DNA of 64,000 nucleotides from Chitinolyticbacter meiyuanensis (GCF_008033135.1 NZ_CP041335.1:3911925-3975924), one strand, 5' to 3'. Shown: positions 52,970-61,955, numbered from the stretch's first letter. The notes: a model not told the origin generated them from the letters alone. Program-made: numbers and translations.

Positions 52970-53716
52970 ATGGAGAGCATGCTCAAAGCATTGATCACCC
53001 TGATGCTGCTGCCGCTCCTCGCTCGCGCCGAGCCGCTGCTCGTCACCTACCCGGACAAACCGCCCTACTACCATGACGGCGGCGCACACCAGGGCACCGG
53101 TTTCCTGGTCGATTACACGCGGCAGGTCATGGCCAAGGCTGGCATCGCCGCGCGCTTCGAGTTCCGGCCGGCCAAACGCGCGTTGATGGAAATCGAGGCC
53201 AACCGGCAGCCCGTCTGCTCGATTGGCTGGTTCCATACGCCGCAGCGCGCGGCGTATGGCCACTACAGCAAGGACATCTATCGCGACCTGCCGCTGGTGG
53301 TGGTCACCCGCACGGCGCTGGCGCCGCAGCTGCGCCGCCACCACACAGCGGCGGTACTGCTCAGGCAATCCGAGCTGGTGCCGGGACTGATCGCCGGTTT
53401 CTCCTATGGCGACGCGGTGGACCAGCTGCTGGCTGCCCGCCGCTCCGCAACCGATCGCAGCGCCCAAAGCCCGGAGCAGAACCTTGCCATGGTGCTGCGC
53501 GGCCACGTGAGCTACACACTGCTGAACCCGGTGGAATTCCAGTACTGGCAGCAAGCCCGCGGCTTCAGTGCCGCCGGCCTCGTCACCATCGCCTACCCGG
53601 ATCTCCCGGCCGGCAGCACCCGCTACCTGCTATGCAGCCATCGGGTCGACGATGCGCTGCTGGCGCGCATCAACCGGGCCATCGACGCACTGCCGAGGCC
53701 TTCCTACCTTCCCTGA
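52970..53716 (+). CDS. periplasmic solute-binding-like protein (ABC amino-acid type 3 fold)
   Basis: A 248-residue secreted protein: a signal peptide (about 1-20, cleaving after ARA), then a type II periplasmic-binding fold starting with LLVTYPDKPPYYHD and continuing with FLVDYTRQVMAKAGI. It resembles the amino-acid-binding-like proteins often called transporter substrate-binding domain proteins with no cognate permease nearby. Two starts (52970 and 52979) are possible. It lies 30 bases after ubiH and its end overlaps the convergent GAF gene end by 13 bases. Confidence 0.85.
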   Translation: MESMLKALITLMLLPLLARAEPLLVTYPDKPPYYHDGGAHQGTGFLVDYTRQVMAKAGIAARFEFRPAKRALMEIEANRQPVCSIGWFHTPQRAAYGHYSKDIYRDLPLVVVTRTALAPQLRRHHTAAVLLRQSELVPGLIAGFSYGDAVDQLLAARRSATDRSAQSPEQNLAMVLRGHVSYTLLNPVEFQYWQQARGFSAAGLVTIAYPDLPAGSTRYLLCSHRVDDALLARINRAIDALPRPSYLP

Positions 53717-54213
53717 TCCGCCGGCGTCGGCATCGCCTCCAGCTCCTGCGCCACCAGCCGGGCCAGGTCGGTCAGCATGTCGATCTCGGCACGGGTCACC
53801 TGTCGTGGTGCCCGATCGATCACGCACAGCGTGCCCACTTGCTGGCCGTTGGCCATGCGCAGCGGCGCGCCCGCGTAGAAGCGGATGTGCGGATCGTCGA
53901 TCACCAGCGGATTGTCGGCAAACCGTGTGTCGTCCAGCGCGTCCTCGACCACCAGCACGTCCTCGCGCAGGATGGCATGCGCGCAGAACGACACATCGCG
54001 CGATGTTTCCCGCGCTGCGAGGCCGAAGCTCGACTTGAACCATTGCCGCTCCACATCGACCAGGCTCACCAGCGCCACCGGCACCCGGAAGAAACTTGCA
54101 GCAACACGGGTCAGGTTGTCGAAACGTGCCTCGGGCAGCGTATCGAGGATCAATAGCTGACGCAGCGTAGCGATACGCTCGGCTTCGTCCGTGGGAAATG
54201 AGGCTGGCTGCAT
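53704..54213 (-). CDS. GAF-domain protein
   Basis: A 169-residue stand-alone GAF domain with the segments LDTLPEARFDNLTRVAA, VALVSLVDVERQWFKS, FCAHAILREDVLVVEDA and FYAGAPLRMANGQQVGTLCVID. Similar GAF modules form the sensory front of many cyclases, histidine kinases and response proteins; here no output domain is present. GGAG lies seven bases ahead of the ATG at 54213. The ligand and partner are unknown. Confidence 0.88.
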   Translation of the reverse strand: MQPASFPTDEAERIATLRQLLILDTLPEARFDNLTRVAASFFRVPVALVSLVDVERQWFKSSFGLAARETSRDVSFCAHAILREDVLVVEDALDDTRFADNPLVIDDPHIRFYAGAPLRMANGQQVGTLCVIDRAPRQVTRAEIDMLTDLARLVAQELEAMPTPADQGR

Positions 54214-54349
54214 CGGCACGCTCCGGTCAAGACTTCACTGTAGCGCCCTCGCCACGGACGCGAAATCCGTCGCCGCGAGGGCAATTTCCACATCACACAG
54301 TCAGATTGGCGCTTTATCATTCGCGGTAATCATCGCTTCGTGCCGCATC

Positions 54350-55033
54350 ATGCTCAAATACAGCTTCAGATCGATCCTCACCACCTGGCTTGCCGGCCTG
54401 ATCGCGCTCCTGCCGCTCGCCCTCACCGTCACATTGATCGGCTGGGTGATCAGCCTGCTCAACCAGTTCATCGGGCCAGGCAGCCTGGTGGGCAAGCTGT
54501 TCGGCTTTCTCGGTACCCCGTTCGCCAGCAATCCCTATCTCGCCTATTTCTTCGGCACGCTGCTGCTGATCGCCGCGATCTACCCACTGGGCCTTGCCGT
54601 GCAATCGGGCCTGAAGAAACCGCTGGCCCGGCTGGTGGACAAGACGCTGCGCCGCATCCCGCTGATCGGCAACCTCTACAACCTGGCCGACCGGTTCGTC
54701 GCGCTGCTCGACCAGAAACAGGAAGCCGACATCGGCGCCATGGCACCAGTCTGGTGCTTTTTTGGCGGCGACGGCGTGGCGGTATTGGCCCTGATGCCCA
54801 ACCCGGAACCAGTGGACCTCGATGGCCGCCTGTACCAGGCCGTACTGGTGCCCACCGCGCCGGTGCCGATCGGCGGCGGCCTGCTCTACGTGCCGTGCGA
54901 CTGGATCCGCCCAGCACAGATCGGCGTGGACAAGCTGACCAGCATTTATGTCTCGATGGGCATCACGCCACCGCCCGCGCTCAAGAGCGGCAAGGCGCCA
55001 TTGCCGCAAGGCCCCGCAGCCATCCTGCATTGA
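54350..55033 (+). CDS. DUF502-family membrane protein
   Basis: A 227-residue protein with two N-terminal helices (about 10-35 and 60-85) and a soluble beta-rich C-terminal half. The conserved family features are visible: LAGLIALLPLALTVTLIGW, IPLIGNLYNLADRFVALL, and GGGLLYVPCDWIRPAQIGVD. Family members are found widely in bacteria, but no function is established. It lies alone between the GAF gene and the PEP-CTERM cluster. Confidence 0.9.
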   Translation: MLKYSFRSILTTWLAGLIALLPLALTVTLIGWVISLLNQFIGPGSLVGKLFGFLGTPFASNPYLAYFFGTLLLIAAIYPLGLAVQSGLKKPLARLVDKTLRRIPLIGNLYNLADRFVALLDQKQEADIGAMAPVWCFFGGDGVAVLALMPNPEPVDLDGRLYQAVLVPTAPVPIGGGLLYVPCDWIRPAQIGVDKLTSIYVSMGITPPPALKSGKAPLPQGPAAILH

Positions 55034-55104
55034 GGATGGTGCAGGCACGGCTCCTTGCACGGACCCGAAACGAACAAGGGAGGCGCATTGCCCCCTTGAT
55101 TGCA

Positions 55105-55800
55105 TCAATGTCGCTTGGCGTTACGACGGCGTGCCACCAGCGCCAGCAAGCCGATCCCCATCAGCGCATAGGTTTCCGGTTCCGGCACAGGAGGAGCAAC
55201 GTAGGGGGCATAAAAAGAAACATTCAACGACCCGGGGGATACCTCCCAGCCGCTATCGTCGAGTATCAATTGCTGGGTAAAGTCAAAAGTGAGCTCCCGG
55301 AAGCTTCCGGCATGCCGGTTCGAGACGTAATATTCCACATCCCCTAATTGGTAAGTGCGCAAGCCCTGCCAGTCATATCGATACCCCTGCGAGCCACTCA
55401 ACTGCAACGTGCGTACCCGCTCCGCAAAAGACACGGTGGCCTCTCCACTCACCGTGGAATCTCCGTCGTACGGGCGCCCGGCCGGAATGGATGCCTTAGA
55501 CGCACCGAATGAGACATGACTCAAAAATGAATCGCTGGTCAACCGCAGGTCTAAGGCTGCTTGATAGCTCAGCGTCTGCCAACCACCGCTATTGCCTACA
55601 TTAACCGGCGTCAGTTGAAGGCTTGCCGAATAAATCTGATAGTGCGTGACCTTTCCGTTTACACCTTCCCAAACATCGCCTCCGGCAACAAAATTAAACG
55701 GCTGCCCACCAGATACATTAAGGCTTTCAATGTGATCCATAGCATCAGCATGGGCGAGTACTGCACTGGAAAGCATCACAGTAATCACAAGGACTTTCAC
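55105..55800 (-). CDS. PEP-CTERM protein B2
   Basis: A 231-residue secreted protein: signal peptide (about 1-18), a beta-rich body, and a PEP-CTERM tail (VPEPETYALMGIGLLALVARRR) split as VPEPETYALMGIGLL and ALVARRR. The tail targets proteins to exosortase-type processing and the cell envelope. It is related to the protein at 56776 (matching QAFL/SDSFL region, QQLxLDxxGWE and the identical tail ALVARRRNAK). It starts with GTG and overlaps the upstream gene by four bases. No exosortase gene is in the window. Confidence 0.88.
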   Translation of the reverse strand: MKVLVITVMLSSAVLAHADAMDHIESLNVSGGQPFNFVAGGDVWEGVNGKVTHYQIYSASLQLTPVNVGNSGGWQTLSYQAALDLRLTSDSFLSHVSFGASKASIPAGRPYDGDSTVSGEATVSFAERVRTLQLSGSQGYRYDWQGLRTYQLGDVEYYVSNRHAGSFRELTFDFTQQLILDDSGWEVSPGSLNVSFYAPYVAPPVPEPETYALMGIGLLALVARRRNAKRH

Positions 55801-56516
55801 TGCAGTTCCCCCTTACCTTGCGATATGTTTTGTGAGCGACGCCTTCTGGCACGACGCGCCAGCCCGCCCGCCAATAGCCCCATACCAAGCAATGCATACG
55901 TCTCGGGTTCCGGAACCGGCTGCACAAATGCTGGGTCTACCACGAACGAGAGCTGCAATTGCGGCATACTGTATTCCAAATTTGTATAGCTATCGGGCTG
56001 AAAGGTATACACCGAAGAATACACCCAGTACATTTCCCTGGGAAATTGCCCTTCAAATGTATTATTCAACTGCATAGGATAAAATTCAACAAACCTTTCT
56101 AAATATCCCTCCTGCACCCACCCCTCAGTTAGGCTAGGCTGCTCTGTATATATCGTGTGATACGAAGGATCCAAATGTTGGACCTGAGAATTCATTCTAA
56201 GATAGGCAGGACCGAAGGTGGCATTTGCATCGATTTTGGATACAACATTGAATGCGCTCAGGTGCAAATCAGTCAGAAAGGTGTGCTCACGAAGAGCGGC
56301 GTAAAGAGTGAATCCCACAAAAGGATCACCCGACCAGGTGGCAGGCGTGATTGTGAGATCAAACCGTTCAAAACGCTGTCCATCCAGCACGAAAAACTGG
56401 CTACTCCCCGTCACCCCGGACTGTCCGACGTTGACCCACTGCCGGTAATCGGCGAATGCTGCATGTGCATTTCCCGCTGCAATGAGCAGAAAAAGCGACA
56501 GAAACAACCTACGCAT
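55797..56516 (-). CDS. PEP-CTERM protein A2
   Basis: A 239-residue secreted protein with a signal peptide (about 1-20), a conserved SGVTGSSQFFVLDGQRFERF block, and a PEP-CTERM tail (VPEPETYALLGMGLLAGG) followed by a long basic end. It is related to the protein at 57480 (shared VTGxSxxFxLxG, ERFDLTI and LQLSFVV segments). Its DNA is visibly more AT-rich than the neighbours. GGGGG lies before the ATG at 56516. It overlaps the next gene by four bases. Confidence 0.88.
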   Translation of the reverse strand: MRRLFLSLFLLIAAGNAHAAFADYRQWVNVGQSGVTGSSQFFVLDGQRFERFDLTITPATWSGDPFVGFTLYAALREHTFLTDLHLSAFNVVSKIDANATFGPAYLRMNSQVQHLDPSYHTIYTEQPSLTEGWVQEGYLERFVEFYPMQLNNTFEGQFPREMYWVYSSVYTFQPDSYTNLEYSMPQLQLSFVVDPAFVQPVPEPETYALLGMGLLAGGLARRARRRRSQNISQGKGELQ

Positions 56517-56746
56517 ATCAACCCCCTTCAGCATGCAGCACCCTTGCTGCATTCCCGTTCTGGCATAAATTGATGAGCGGTTCAATGAATGAAATAAATA
56601 ATATTAAAGTATACGAATATCAATTATTCCCAAATTGCGTTAAATACACCTAGATGGCATTTCAGAAGTGCATACAGGAATCGCATTGACCGGGTCTGCA
56701 CCGGCTTCTATCGCGGGGATGCCCTCTTTATCGGCGCAAGCGAATA

Positions 56747-56768
56747 GCGGGGGCGATAGCGCCCCCGC
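56747..56768 (-). terminator. terminator after PEP-CTERM protein B1
   Basis: A 9-bp GC-rich stem (GCGGGGGCG at 56747-56755, CGCCCCCGC at 56760-56768) with a 4-base loop lies 7 bases after the minus-strand stop. It separates the two duplicated PEP-CTERM units. Confidence 0.75.
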
Positions 56769-56775
56769 CTCACAC

Positions 56776-57483
56776 CTAGCGTTGCTTGGCGTTACGACGG
56801 CGTGCCACCAGCGCCAGCAAGCCGGCGCCCATCAGCGCATAGGTTTCCGGCTCCGGCACCGGGGTCACCGGCGCGAGGAAACTGAGCGTGGCATAACCTT
56901 GGTGCCACTCCCAGCCGGCCTGATCCAGCTGCAGTTGTTGCTGGTAGTCGAGTGTGTAAGGTTGCCACGGCGCCTGGGTATCGTAGGACTGCTCAAGCCG
57001 ATAGGCTTCGCCACCCATCGAGTACGTCGTCCACTGCTGCCCATCCTTCCAAATTCCTACATCACTAACATTCGCATTGGACAAATTTACAGTTCGTTTC
57101 CGGGTTCCACGTTCCGACACGATTTTGCCGTCGCCATGTGCAGCACCAAGGTAGGTCCAGGCTATGTCATCGTCGTAGGGCGTGTACACCGAGGCCACAG
57201 CACTGCCGACATGGACGTGCTGCAGGAAGGCCTGATCCGAAAGCTTCAGGTTCAGGCCAAACGTCAGCTGTCGCCCGATGTCGTTTTGCTCGTCCACCAA
57301 TGGCGCCACGGAAAACACCAGACTAAAGCGCTCGAAATCCTGCGTGCCGAGCTGCACCCGCTGGCTGCTGCCGCTGACCGACGCGCCAGCCGAGACAGTC
57401 AGGAAGCGCTGGTAATCGGAGAACTGCGCATGCGCTTGGGCAGCGACCAGCAGGCCCAATGCCGCGATCATCGATTTCATCAT
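56776..57483 (-). CDS. PEP-CTERM protein B1
   Basis: A 235-residue secreted protein with signal peptide (about 1-19), a beta-rich body (SDYQRFLTVSAGASVSGSSQ) and a PEP-CTERM tail (VPEPETYALMGAGLL, ALVARRRNAK). The tail and the DNA encoding it are almost identical to those of the protein at 55105. The first ATG overlaps the upstream gene's stop. It is the downstream member of the first PEP-CTERM pair. Confidence 0.9.
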   Translation of the reverse strand: MMKSMIAALGLLVAAQAHAQFSDYQRFLTVSAGASVSGSSQRVQLGTQDFERFSLVFSVAPLVDEQNDIGRQLTFGLNLKLSDQAFLQHVHVGSAVASVYTPYDDDIAWTYLGAAHGDGKIVSERGTRKRTVNLSNANVSDVGIWKDGQQWTTYSMGGEAYRLEQSYDTQAPWQPYTLDYQQQLQLDQAGWEWHQGYATLSFLAPVTPVPEPETYALMGAGLLALVARRRNAKQR

Positions 57484-58154
57484 GCTTGCACCTCATTACG
57501 TGGAGACTGCCCGCACAGTTTGCGCCGGCGCACCAGCCAGCCAGCCAGCAAACCGGTCCCCATCAGCGCATAGGTTTCTGGCTCCGGCACTGGGTTCACC
57601 ACAAAGGAAAGCTGGATTTTCGGTACGGTGTACGAGTTGCAGCAGCCCATCTCCAGCAGGCTGCTACGGAAGGAATGCTCCGGTCCACCGAAGCTGCCCT
57701 CGAAGGTCTGCGCGTACAGGTAGGGCCGCGTTTCGGTCGTGGATTCTAAGCTGGATTGGTAGTAGATCGTTTCCACCGATGTCCCAGGCTGGTACTTCTG
57801 GCTACCCACCTGGTGAAAATAATCGAAAGACATATAGGAATCATCGTACCGACCGCGCGACACATAGGTCGTCAGCTCACCCAAACGCAGCTGAGTCAAA
57901 AATGCCTGGTTCGACAGGCTGCCATCGAGGAAAAAGCCGCCCCCCCATTCCGATGGCTCGGTCGGCACGATGGTGAGATCGAAACGCTCGTACTGGCGAC
58001 CATTCAAAGTGAACAGCTCGCTGGTACCCGTTACATTGCTTTGTTCGACTTCCCACGACTCAGTCAAGGTCAGCCAACGACTGTAATCACTGAACGCCGC
58101 ATGCGCCGAGCTCGTGACCGCGAGCAGCGCTACGGCAGACCAGATTTGCTTCAT
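57480..58154 (-). CDS. PEP-CTERM protein A1
   Basis: A 224-residue secreted protein with signal peptide (about 1-19), an N-terminal FSDYSRWLTL block, SNVTGTSELFTLNGRQYERF, and a PEP-CTERM tail (VPEPETYALMGTGLLAGW) ending in a basic stretch. It is the upstream member of the first PEP-CTERM pair and a paralogue of the protein at 55797. GAGGAG is seven bases before the ATG at 58154. A palindrome 60 bases upstream may regulate it. Confidence 0.9.
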   Translation of the reverse strand: MKQIWSAVALLAVTSSAHAAFSDYSRWLTLTESWEVEQSNVTGTSELFTLNGRQYERFDLTIVPTEPSEWGGGFFLDGSLSNQAFLTQLRLGELTTYVSRGRYDDSYMSFDYFHQVGSQKYQPGTSVETIYYQSSLESTTETRPYLYAQTFEGSFGGPEHSFRSSLLEMGCCNSYTVPKIQLSFVVNPVPEPETYALMGTGLLAGWLVRRRKLCGQSPRNEVQA

Positions 58155-58213
58155 TGCCATGCTCCTCAAATGCAGCCCCCTGTGGCTGCTGAAGCATTGT
58201 TGCATGGCAATAT

Positions 58214-58239
58214 TGTCTTGTTAAGAAAGAAACAAGACA
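58214..58239. promoter_or_regulatory. palindrome upstream of the PEP-CTERM cluster
   Basis: TGTCTTGTT and AACAAGACA form a perfect 9-bp inverted repeat with an 8-base A/G-rich spacer, 60 bases upstream of the first PEP-CTERM start and 112 bases from the SulP stop. It could be a regulator site or a weak terminator stem for the PEP-CTERM side. Confidence 0.5.
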
Positions 58240-58350
58240 GAAAATGAGCGAATTATGATGTGCTGTATCGTTTTTACCCCGGCTTGTGTGCGTAGCCGCG
58301 CCGGAATCGATCAATTTTGTGCCACCAGGCTGTAAGGCCACGATGGAAAA

Positions 58351-60057
58351 CTACTGATCGCCGTACTTCGTCGCCTCTGCCACGGGCAGCGCCAGAAACG
58401 CCGCCAGCGCTGCCTGCCGCGACGGGTAGAAATGGACGCCAGTGCTGGCCGGCGCGATGTGGCTGCTGGCCAGCCATTCCATCAATTGGGCGGTGCGGCC
58501 GGCGATCACGAGCTCAATGCCGGCCTCGCTGAACTGGCGCTGCAAGGTACGGATCGCCAGTGCGCCAGTGAGGTCGACTTCGGCGATCGATACCGCGTCG
58601 ATGATCACCCAGCGCGGCGACTGCTCGGCGACCAGCGCGGTGAGTCGCTGACGGAAGTAGTCGGCGTTGAAGAAGGTGAGCGGCGATTCGAAGCGATAGA
58701 TCAGCACGCCGGGCACCGAATGGGCATCCGGATAGTGGGCAAGCTCGAACAGGCCGGGATGGCTGTCGATCACGCCGAAGAGCTGCTCCGACGGCCGCGC
58801 CATCTGCATCAGGAAACGCAGCAAGGCGAGGGTGACCGCCAGCAGGATGCCGGACATCACGCCGAACAGCACCACGCCGATCACGGTGGCAACCGCAATC
58901 TTGAACTCGGCCCGGCTGTAGCGGCGCAGGCCCAAGAGGCCATCCATGTCGATCAGGCTGGTCGAGAGTGCGATCAGGATGGCACCGAGCGCGGCGCTGG
59001 GCAGGGCCGCCAGCACGTCGGTCAACAGCAGCAGTGCCGCCAGCAGCGCCGCAGCGGCCACCAGCGGCACCATGCGGGTCTGGCCGCCGGTCATGTCCGC
59101 CACCAATGTGCGCGAGCTCGATCCGGCGACGGCGAAGCCCTGGCTCAGCGTGCTGGCGATATCGGCAGCGCCCAGCGCCATGAACTCGCGATCACCATCG
59201 ATCTCATAGCCGTTCTTGGCGGCAAAGCTGCGCGCGGTAAGCATGCCGCTGCTGAACGACACCAGTGCCAGCGCCGCAGCCGAAGGAACCAGCGTGCCCA
59301 GCAGATCGTGCGGCAGGCTGGGCCATACCCACGACGGCAGGCCGGATGGCAACTGACCGAGCACGGCAACGCCGAAGCGCTGCAAATCAAAGGCGAGGCT
59401 GGCCGCCATCACCGCAGCCAAGGCCACCAGCGCCGCTGGGCCACGCGGCCAGCGCCACTTGATCGGCATGTAGATCGCCAGCGTGGCCAGTGCCACGGCG
59501 GCAGTCGGCCAGTGGATGCTGGCGAGCTGCTGCGCCAGCGAAACCAGCTTGCTGATCACGTCCTCGCCCGCCAGCGACAGCCCGGTCACCTTGCCCAGCT
59601 GGCCGATCACGATGGTGATCGCCACGCCGTTGAGCAGACCCGCCAGGATGGGCCGGGACAGGAAATCAGCGAGAAAACCGAGGCGGAAGCGGCTGGCCAG
59701 CAGGCAGAAGCCCGCGCACAGCAGCGATAGCGAGATCGCCAGTGACTCGTATTCGGCCGTGCCCGGCGCGGCCAAGGGCGCCATGGTGGCGGCGATCATC
59801 GCGCAAGTGGCCGCATCAGGGCCCACGATCAGTTGGCGCGACGACCCCAGCAGCGCATACACCACCATGGGGATGATGGTGCTGTAGAGCCCGGCGATCG
59901 GGCTCAGCCCAGCAAGCTGCGCATAGGCAATCCCCACCGGCAGCGCCACCGCCGCCACCGAGATGCCCGATTGCAGATCAGCGCGCCAGTGCTGGCGCGG
60001 GTAATGAACCAGCTCGGCGAGGCCGGGCATCCAGCGGGTAAGGAGTGCGGGGAGCAT
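58351..60057 (-). CDS. SulP-family anion transporter with STAS domain
   Basis: A 568-residue inner-membrane transporter. About ten to twelve helices occupy residues 1-425 (ALPVGIAYAQLAGLSPIAGLY and GSSRQLIVGPDAATCAMIAA are the family signature in two parts), and a STAS domain (about 440-555; VIIDAVSIAEVDLTGALAIRTL) closes the protein. SulP members carry sulfate, bicarbonate, dicarboxylates or chloride; which one is unclear. The ATG at 60057 is used over a TTG at 60075. Confidence 0.93.
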   Translation of the reverse strand: MLPALLTRWMPGLAELVHYPRQHWRADLQSGISVAAVALPVGIAYAQLAGLSPIAGLYSTIIPMVVYALLGSSRQLIVGPDAATCAMIAATMAPLAAPGTAEYESLAISLSLLCAGFCLLASRFRLGFLADFLSRPILAGLLNGVAITIVIGQLGKVTGLSLAGEDVISKLVSLAQQLASIHWPTAAVALATLAIYMPIKWRWPRGPAALVALAAVMAASLAFDLQRFGVAVLGQLPSGLPSWVWPSLPHDLLGTLVPSAAALALVSFSSGMLTARSFAAKNGYEIDGDREFMALGAADIASTLSQGFAVAGSSSRTLVADMTGGQTRMVPLVAAAALLAALLLLTDVLAALPSAALGAILIALSTSLIDMDGLLGLRRYSRAEFKIAVATVIGVVLFGVMSGILLAVTLALLRFLMQMARPSEQLFGVIDSHPGLFELAHYPDAHSVPGVLIYRFESPLTFFNADYFRQRLTALVAEQSPRWVIIDAVSIAEVDLTGALAIRTLQRQFSEAGIELVIAGRTAQLMEWLASSHIAPASTGVHFYPSRQAALAAFLALPVAEATKYGDQ

Positions 60058-60120
60058 GACGAGCCACGAGATCAAAACCCGCCAACCATAACCGAACTCG
60101 CCAGCACAGTCTCGCGCGGC

Positions 60121-61023
60121 TCAGGCGATCAGGTATGGCGCCATCACCTCGGCGAGCCAGGCCATGAACGCCTGCACCCGCCGCGGCAGATGGCGGCGAT
60201 TGGCGTAGAGCAGCGATACCGGCATCGGCTCGGCCCGCCAGTCCGGCAACAGCGCCACCAACTCGCCGCTGGTCAGCCCATCCGCCACGCCCACCCGCGG
60301 CACCTGGATGATGCCAAGGCCTGCGCGGCAAGCCGCCTGGTAGGCATCGGAATTGTTCACCGTGATCACCCCGGCCATCGGCAGGAAGACGACGCCATCG
60401 GCAGTCAGGTACTCGAAGCCAGCCGCCCTGGCCCCCAGCGTGGCGGTGTAATGCACCAGCCGATGCCGGCCCAGATCGGCCAGCGTAGCGGGCAGGCCGT
60501 GGCGCGCCACGTAATCGCGACTCGCGCAGTTCACCATCTCGAAACGCCCAAGCCGCCGCGCGATCAGGCTGGAATCACCGAGCACCCCGACTCGCATCAC
60601 GCAATCGAAGCCCTCGCGCACCAGATCCACCCGGCGGTCGGTGCTGGAGAGTTCCAGCTCGATGCGCGGATGGGCCGCCAGGAATTCCGGCAAACGTGGC
60701 AACACGTACATGCGCGCGCTGGAGGCCGGCAGGTCCACCCGCAGCCGGCCGGTCAACTCGCCCTCGCCCGCCTGGAACATGGCCTGCAGCTCGTCCATGT
60801 CCGACAAGAGATCGCGGCAGCGTTCGTAGTAAGCCTGGCCATCCTGCGTCATCTGCACCCGGCGCGTGGTCCGGTGCAAGAGCCGCGTGCCCAGCTGGTT
60901 TTCCAGCTGCTGCACCGCCGCCGAGATGCTGGCCTTGGGCAAGCCCAGCCGCTCGGCAGCCTGGGTAAAGCTGGCGAGCTCCGCCACCCGCAGGTAGACA
61001 CGCATCGCGGCCAATTGCTCCAT
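60121..61023 (-). CDS. LysR-family transcriptional regulator
   Basis: A 300-residue LysR regulator: winged HTH (about 1-62; LASFTQAAERLGLPKASIS, QLGTRLLHRTTRRVQMTQDG) and effector domain. It is of the type that diverges from short oxidoreductase genes. It faces an SDR gene across 124 bases that contain a palindrome 12 bases upstream of its start, so control of that gene and itself is likely. Confidence 0.92.
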   Translation of the reverse strand: MEQLAAMRVYLRVAELASFTQAAERLGLPKASISAAVQQLENQLGTRLLHRTTRRVQMTQDGQAYYERCRDLLSDMDELQAMFQAGEGELTGRLRVDLPASSARMYVLPRLPEFLAAHPRIELELSSTDRRVDLVREGFDCVMRVGVLGDSSLIARRLGRFEMVNCASRDYVARHGLPATLADLGRHRLVHYTATLGARAAGFEYLTADGVVFLPMAGVITVNNSDAYQAACRAGLGIIQVPRVGVADGLTSGELVALLPDWRAEPMPVSLLYANRRHLPRRVQAFMAWLAEVMAPYLIA

Positions 61024-61034
61024 ATCCGCCTCAT

Positions 61035-61053
61035 TGTTCGTTCAGCACGAACA
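61035..61053. promoter_or_regulatory. candidate LysR autoregulatory palindrome
   Basis: TGTTCGT and ACGAACA form a perfect 7-bp inverted repeat with a 5-base spacer, 12 bases before the LysR start and 95 bases before the divergent SDR gene. The position fits autorepression. Confidence 0.55.
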
Positions 61054-61147
61054 GTTTAGCCAGATCGGTGCAATTTATCGCCAACCGTCACAACAATACA
61101 CTGCATCGCAAGCCGGACCTCCGGCGCTACTGGCACAGGAGCTCACC

Positions 61148-61903
61148 ATGACCAAGATCGCCCTCATCACCGGCGGCAGCCGCGGCCTCGGCCGCAATGC
61201 CGCGCTCAAGCTCGCCGCACGCGGCACCGACATCATCCTCACCTACCGCAGCCAGGCCGATGAAGCGGCACAGGTGGTCGCCGAGATCGAGGCCTTGGGC
61301 CGCCGCGCCGTAGCGCTGCAGCTCGATGTGGCTAACAGCGGCAGCTTCACTGCCTTCGCCGCAGCCGTGGGCGAACAGCTGCAAACCCGCTGGGGCAGTG
61401 CCCGCTTCGACTACCTGCTGAACAACGCCGGCATCGGCATCCACGCGGCCTTCGCCGACACCACCGAGGACCAGTTCGATACGCTGATGAAGATCCACCT
61501 GAAGGCGCCGTTCTTCCTCACCCAGGCACTGCTGCCGCTGCTGAACGACGGCGGCCGCATCCTCAATGTGTCCACCGGCCTCGCCCGCTTCGCCCTGCCC
61601 GGCTACGCCGCCTACGCAACGATGAAGGGCGGCATCGAGGTGCTGACGCGCTATCTCGCCAAGGAGCTGGGCGGTCGCGGCATCGCCGTCAACGTAATTG
61701 CCCCCGGCGCCATCGAGACTGATTTCGGCGGCGGCGTGGTGCGCGACAACAGCGAGGTGAACGCCCAGATCGCCGCGCAGACCGCCCTGGGCCGCGTCGG
61801 CCTGCCGGATGACATCGGCAACGCCATCGCGCTGCTGCTGTCCCATGAGGCCAGCTGGATCAACGCCCAGCGGGTTGAAGCCTCGGGCGGCATGTTTCTC
61901 TGA
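61148..61903 (+). CDS. short-chain dehydrogenase/reductase
   Basis: A 251-residue classical SDR with TGGSRGLG (9-16), NNAG, catalytic Ser in NVSTGLARF, Tyr and Lys in YAAYATMKG, and the PGAIETDFGGG C-terminal turn. It is closely similar in layout to FabG-like and glucose-dehydrogenase-like SDRs; substrate unknown. AGGAG lies before the ATG at 61148. It is divergent from the LysR gene that probably regulates it. Confidence 0.93.
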   Translation: MTKIALITGGSRGLGRNAALKLAARGTDIILTYRSQADEAAQVVAEIEALGRRAVALQLDVANSGSFTAFAAAVGEQLQTRWGSARFDYLLNNAGIGIHAAFADTTEDQFDTLMKIHLKAPFFLTQALLPLLNDGGRILNVSTGLARFALPGYAAYATMKGGIEVLTRYLAKELGGRGIAVNVIAPGAIETDFGGGVVRDNSEVNAQIAAQTALGRVGLPDDIGNAIALLLSHEASWINAQRVEASGGMFL

Positions 61904-61913
61904 GGCCACAAAG

Positions 61914-61939
61914 AAAAGAGGCGCCAAGGCGCCTCTTTT
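61914..61939. terminator. bidirectional terminator
   Basis: AAAAGAGGCGCC (61914-61925) and GGCGCCTCTTTT (61928-61939) form a 12-bp stem with A and T runs on opposite ends. It lies between the SDR gene (plus) and the convergent EF-hand gene (minus). Confidence 0.9.
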
Positions 61940-61955
61940 CCATTGCTTCGCACGA

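Noticed and set aside
55105..58154. Exosortase-linked matrix locus within the window
   Set aside because: PEP-CTERM tails are clear, but no exosortase or polysaccharide gene lies in the window, so the processing machinery must be elsewhere.
60058..60075. TTG start for the SulP transporter
   Set aside because: The ATG at 60057 gives a normal N-terminus and a TTG start needs stronger evidence.
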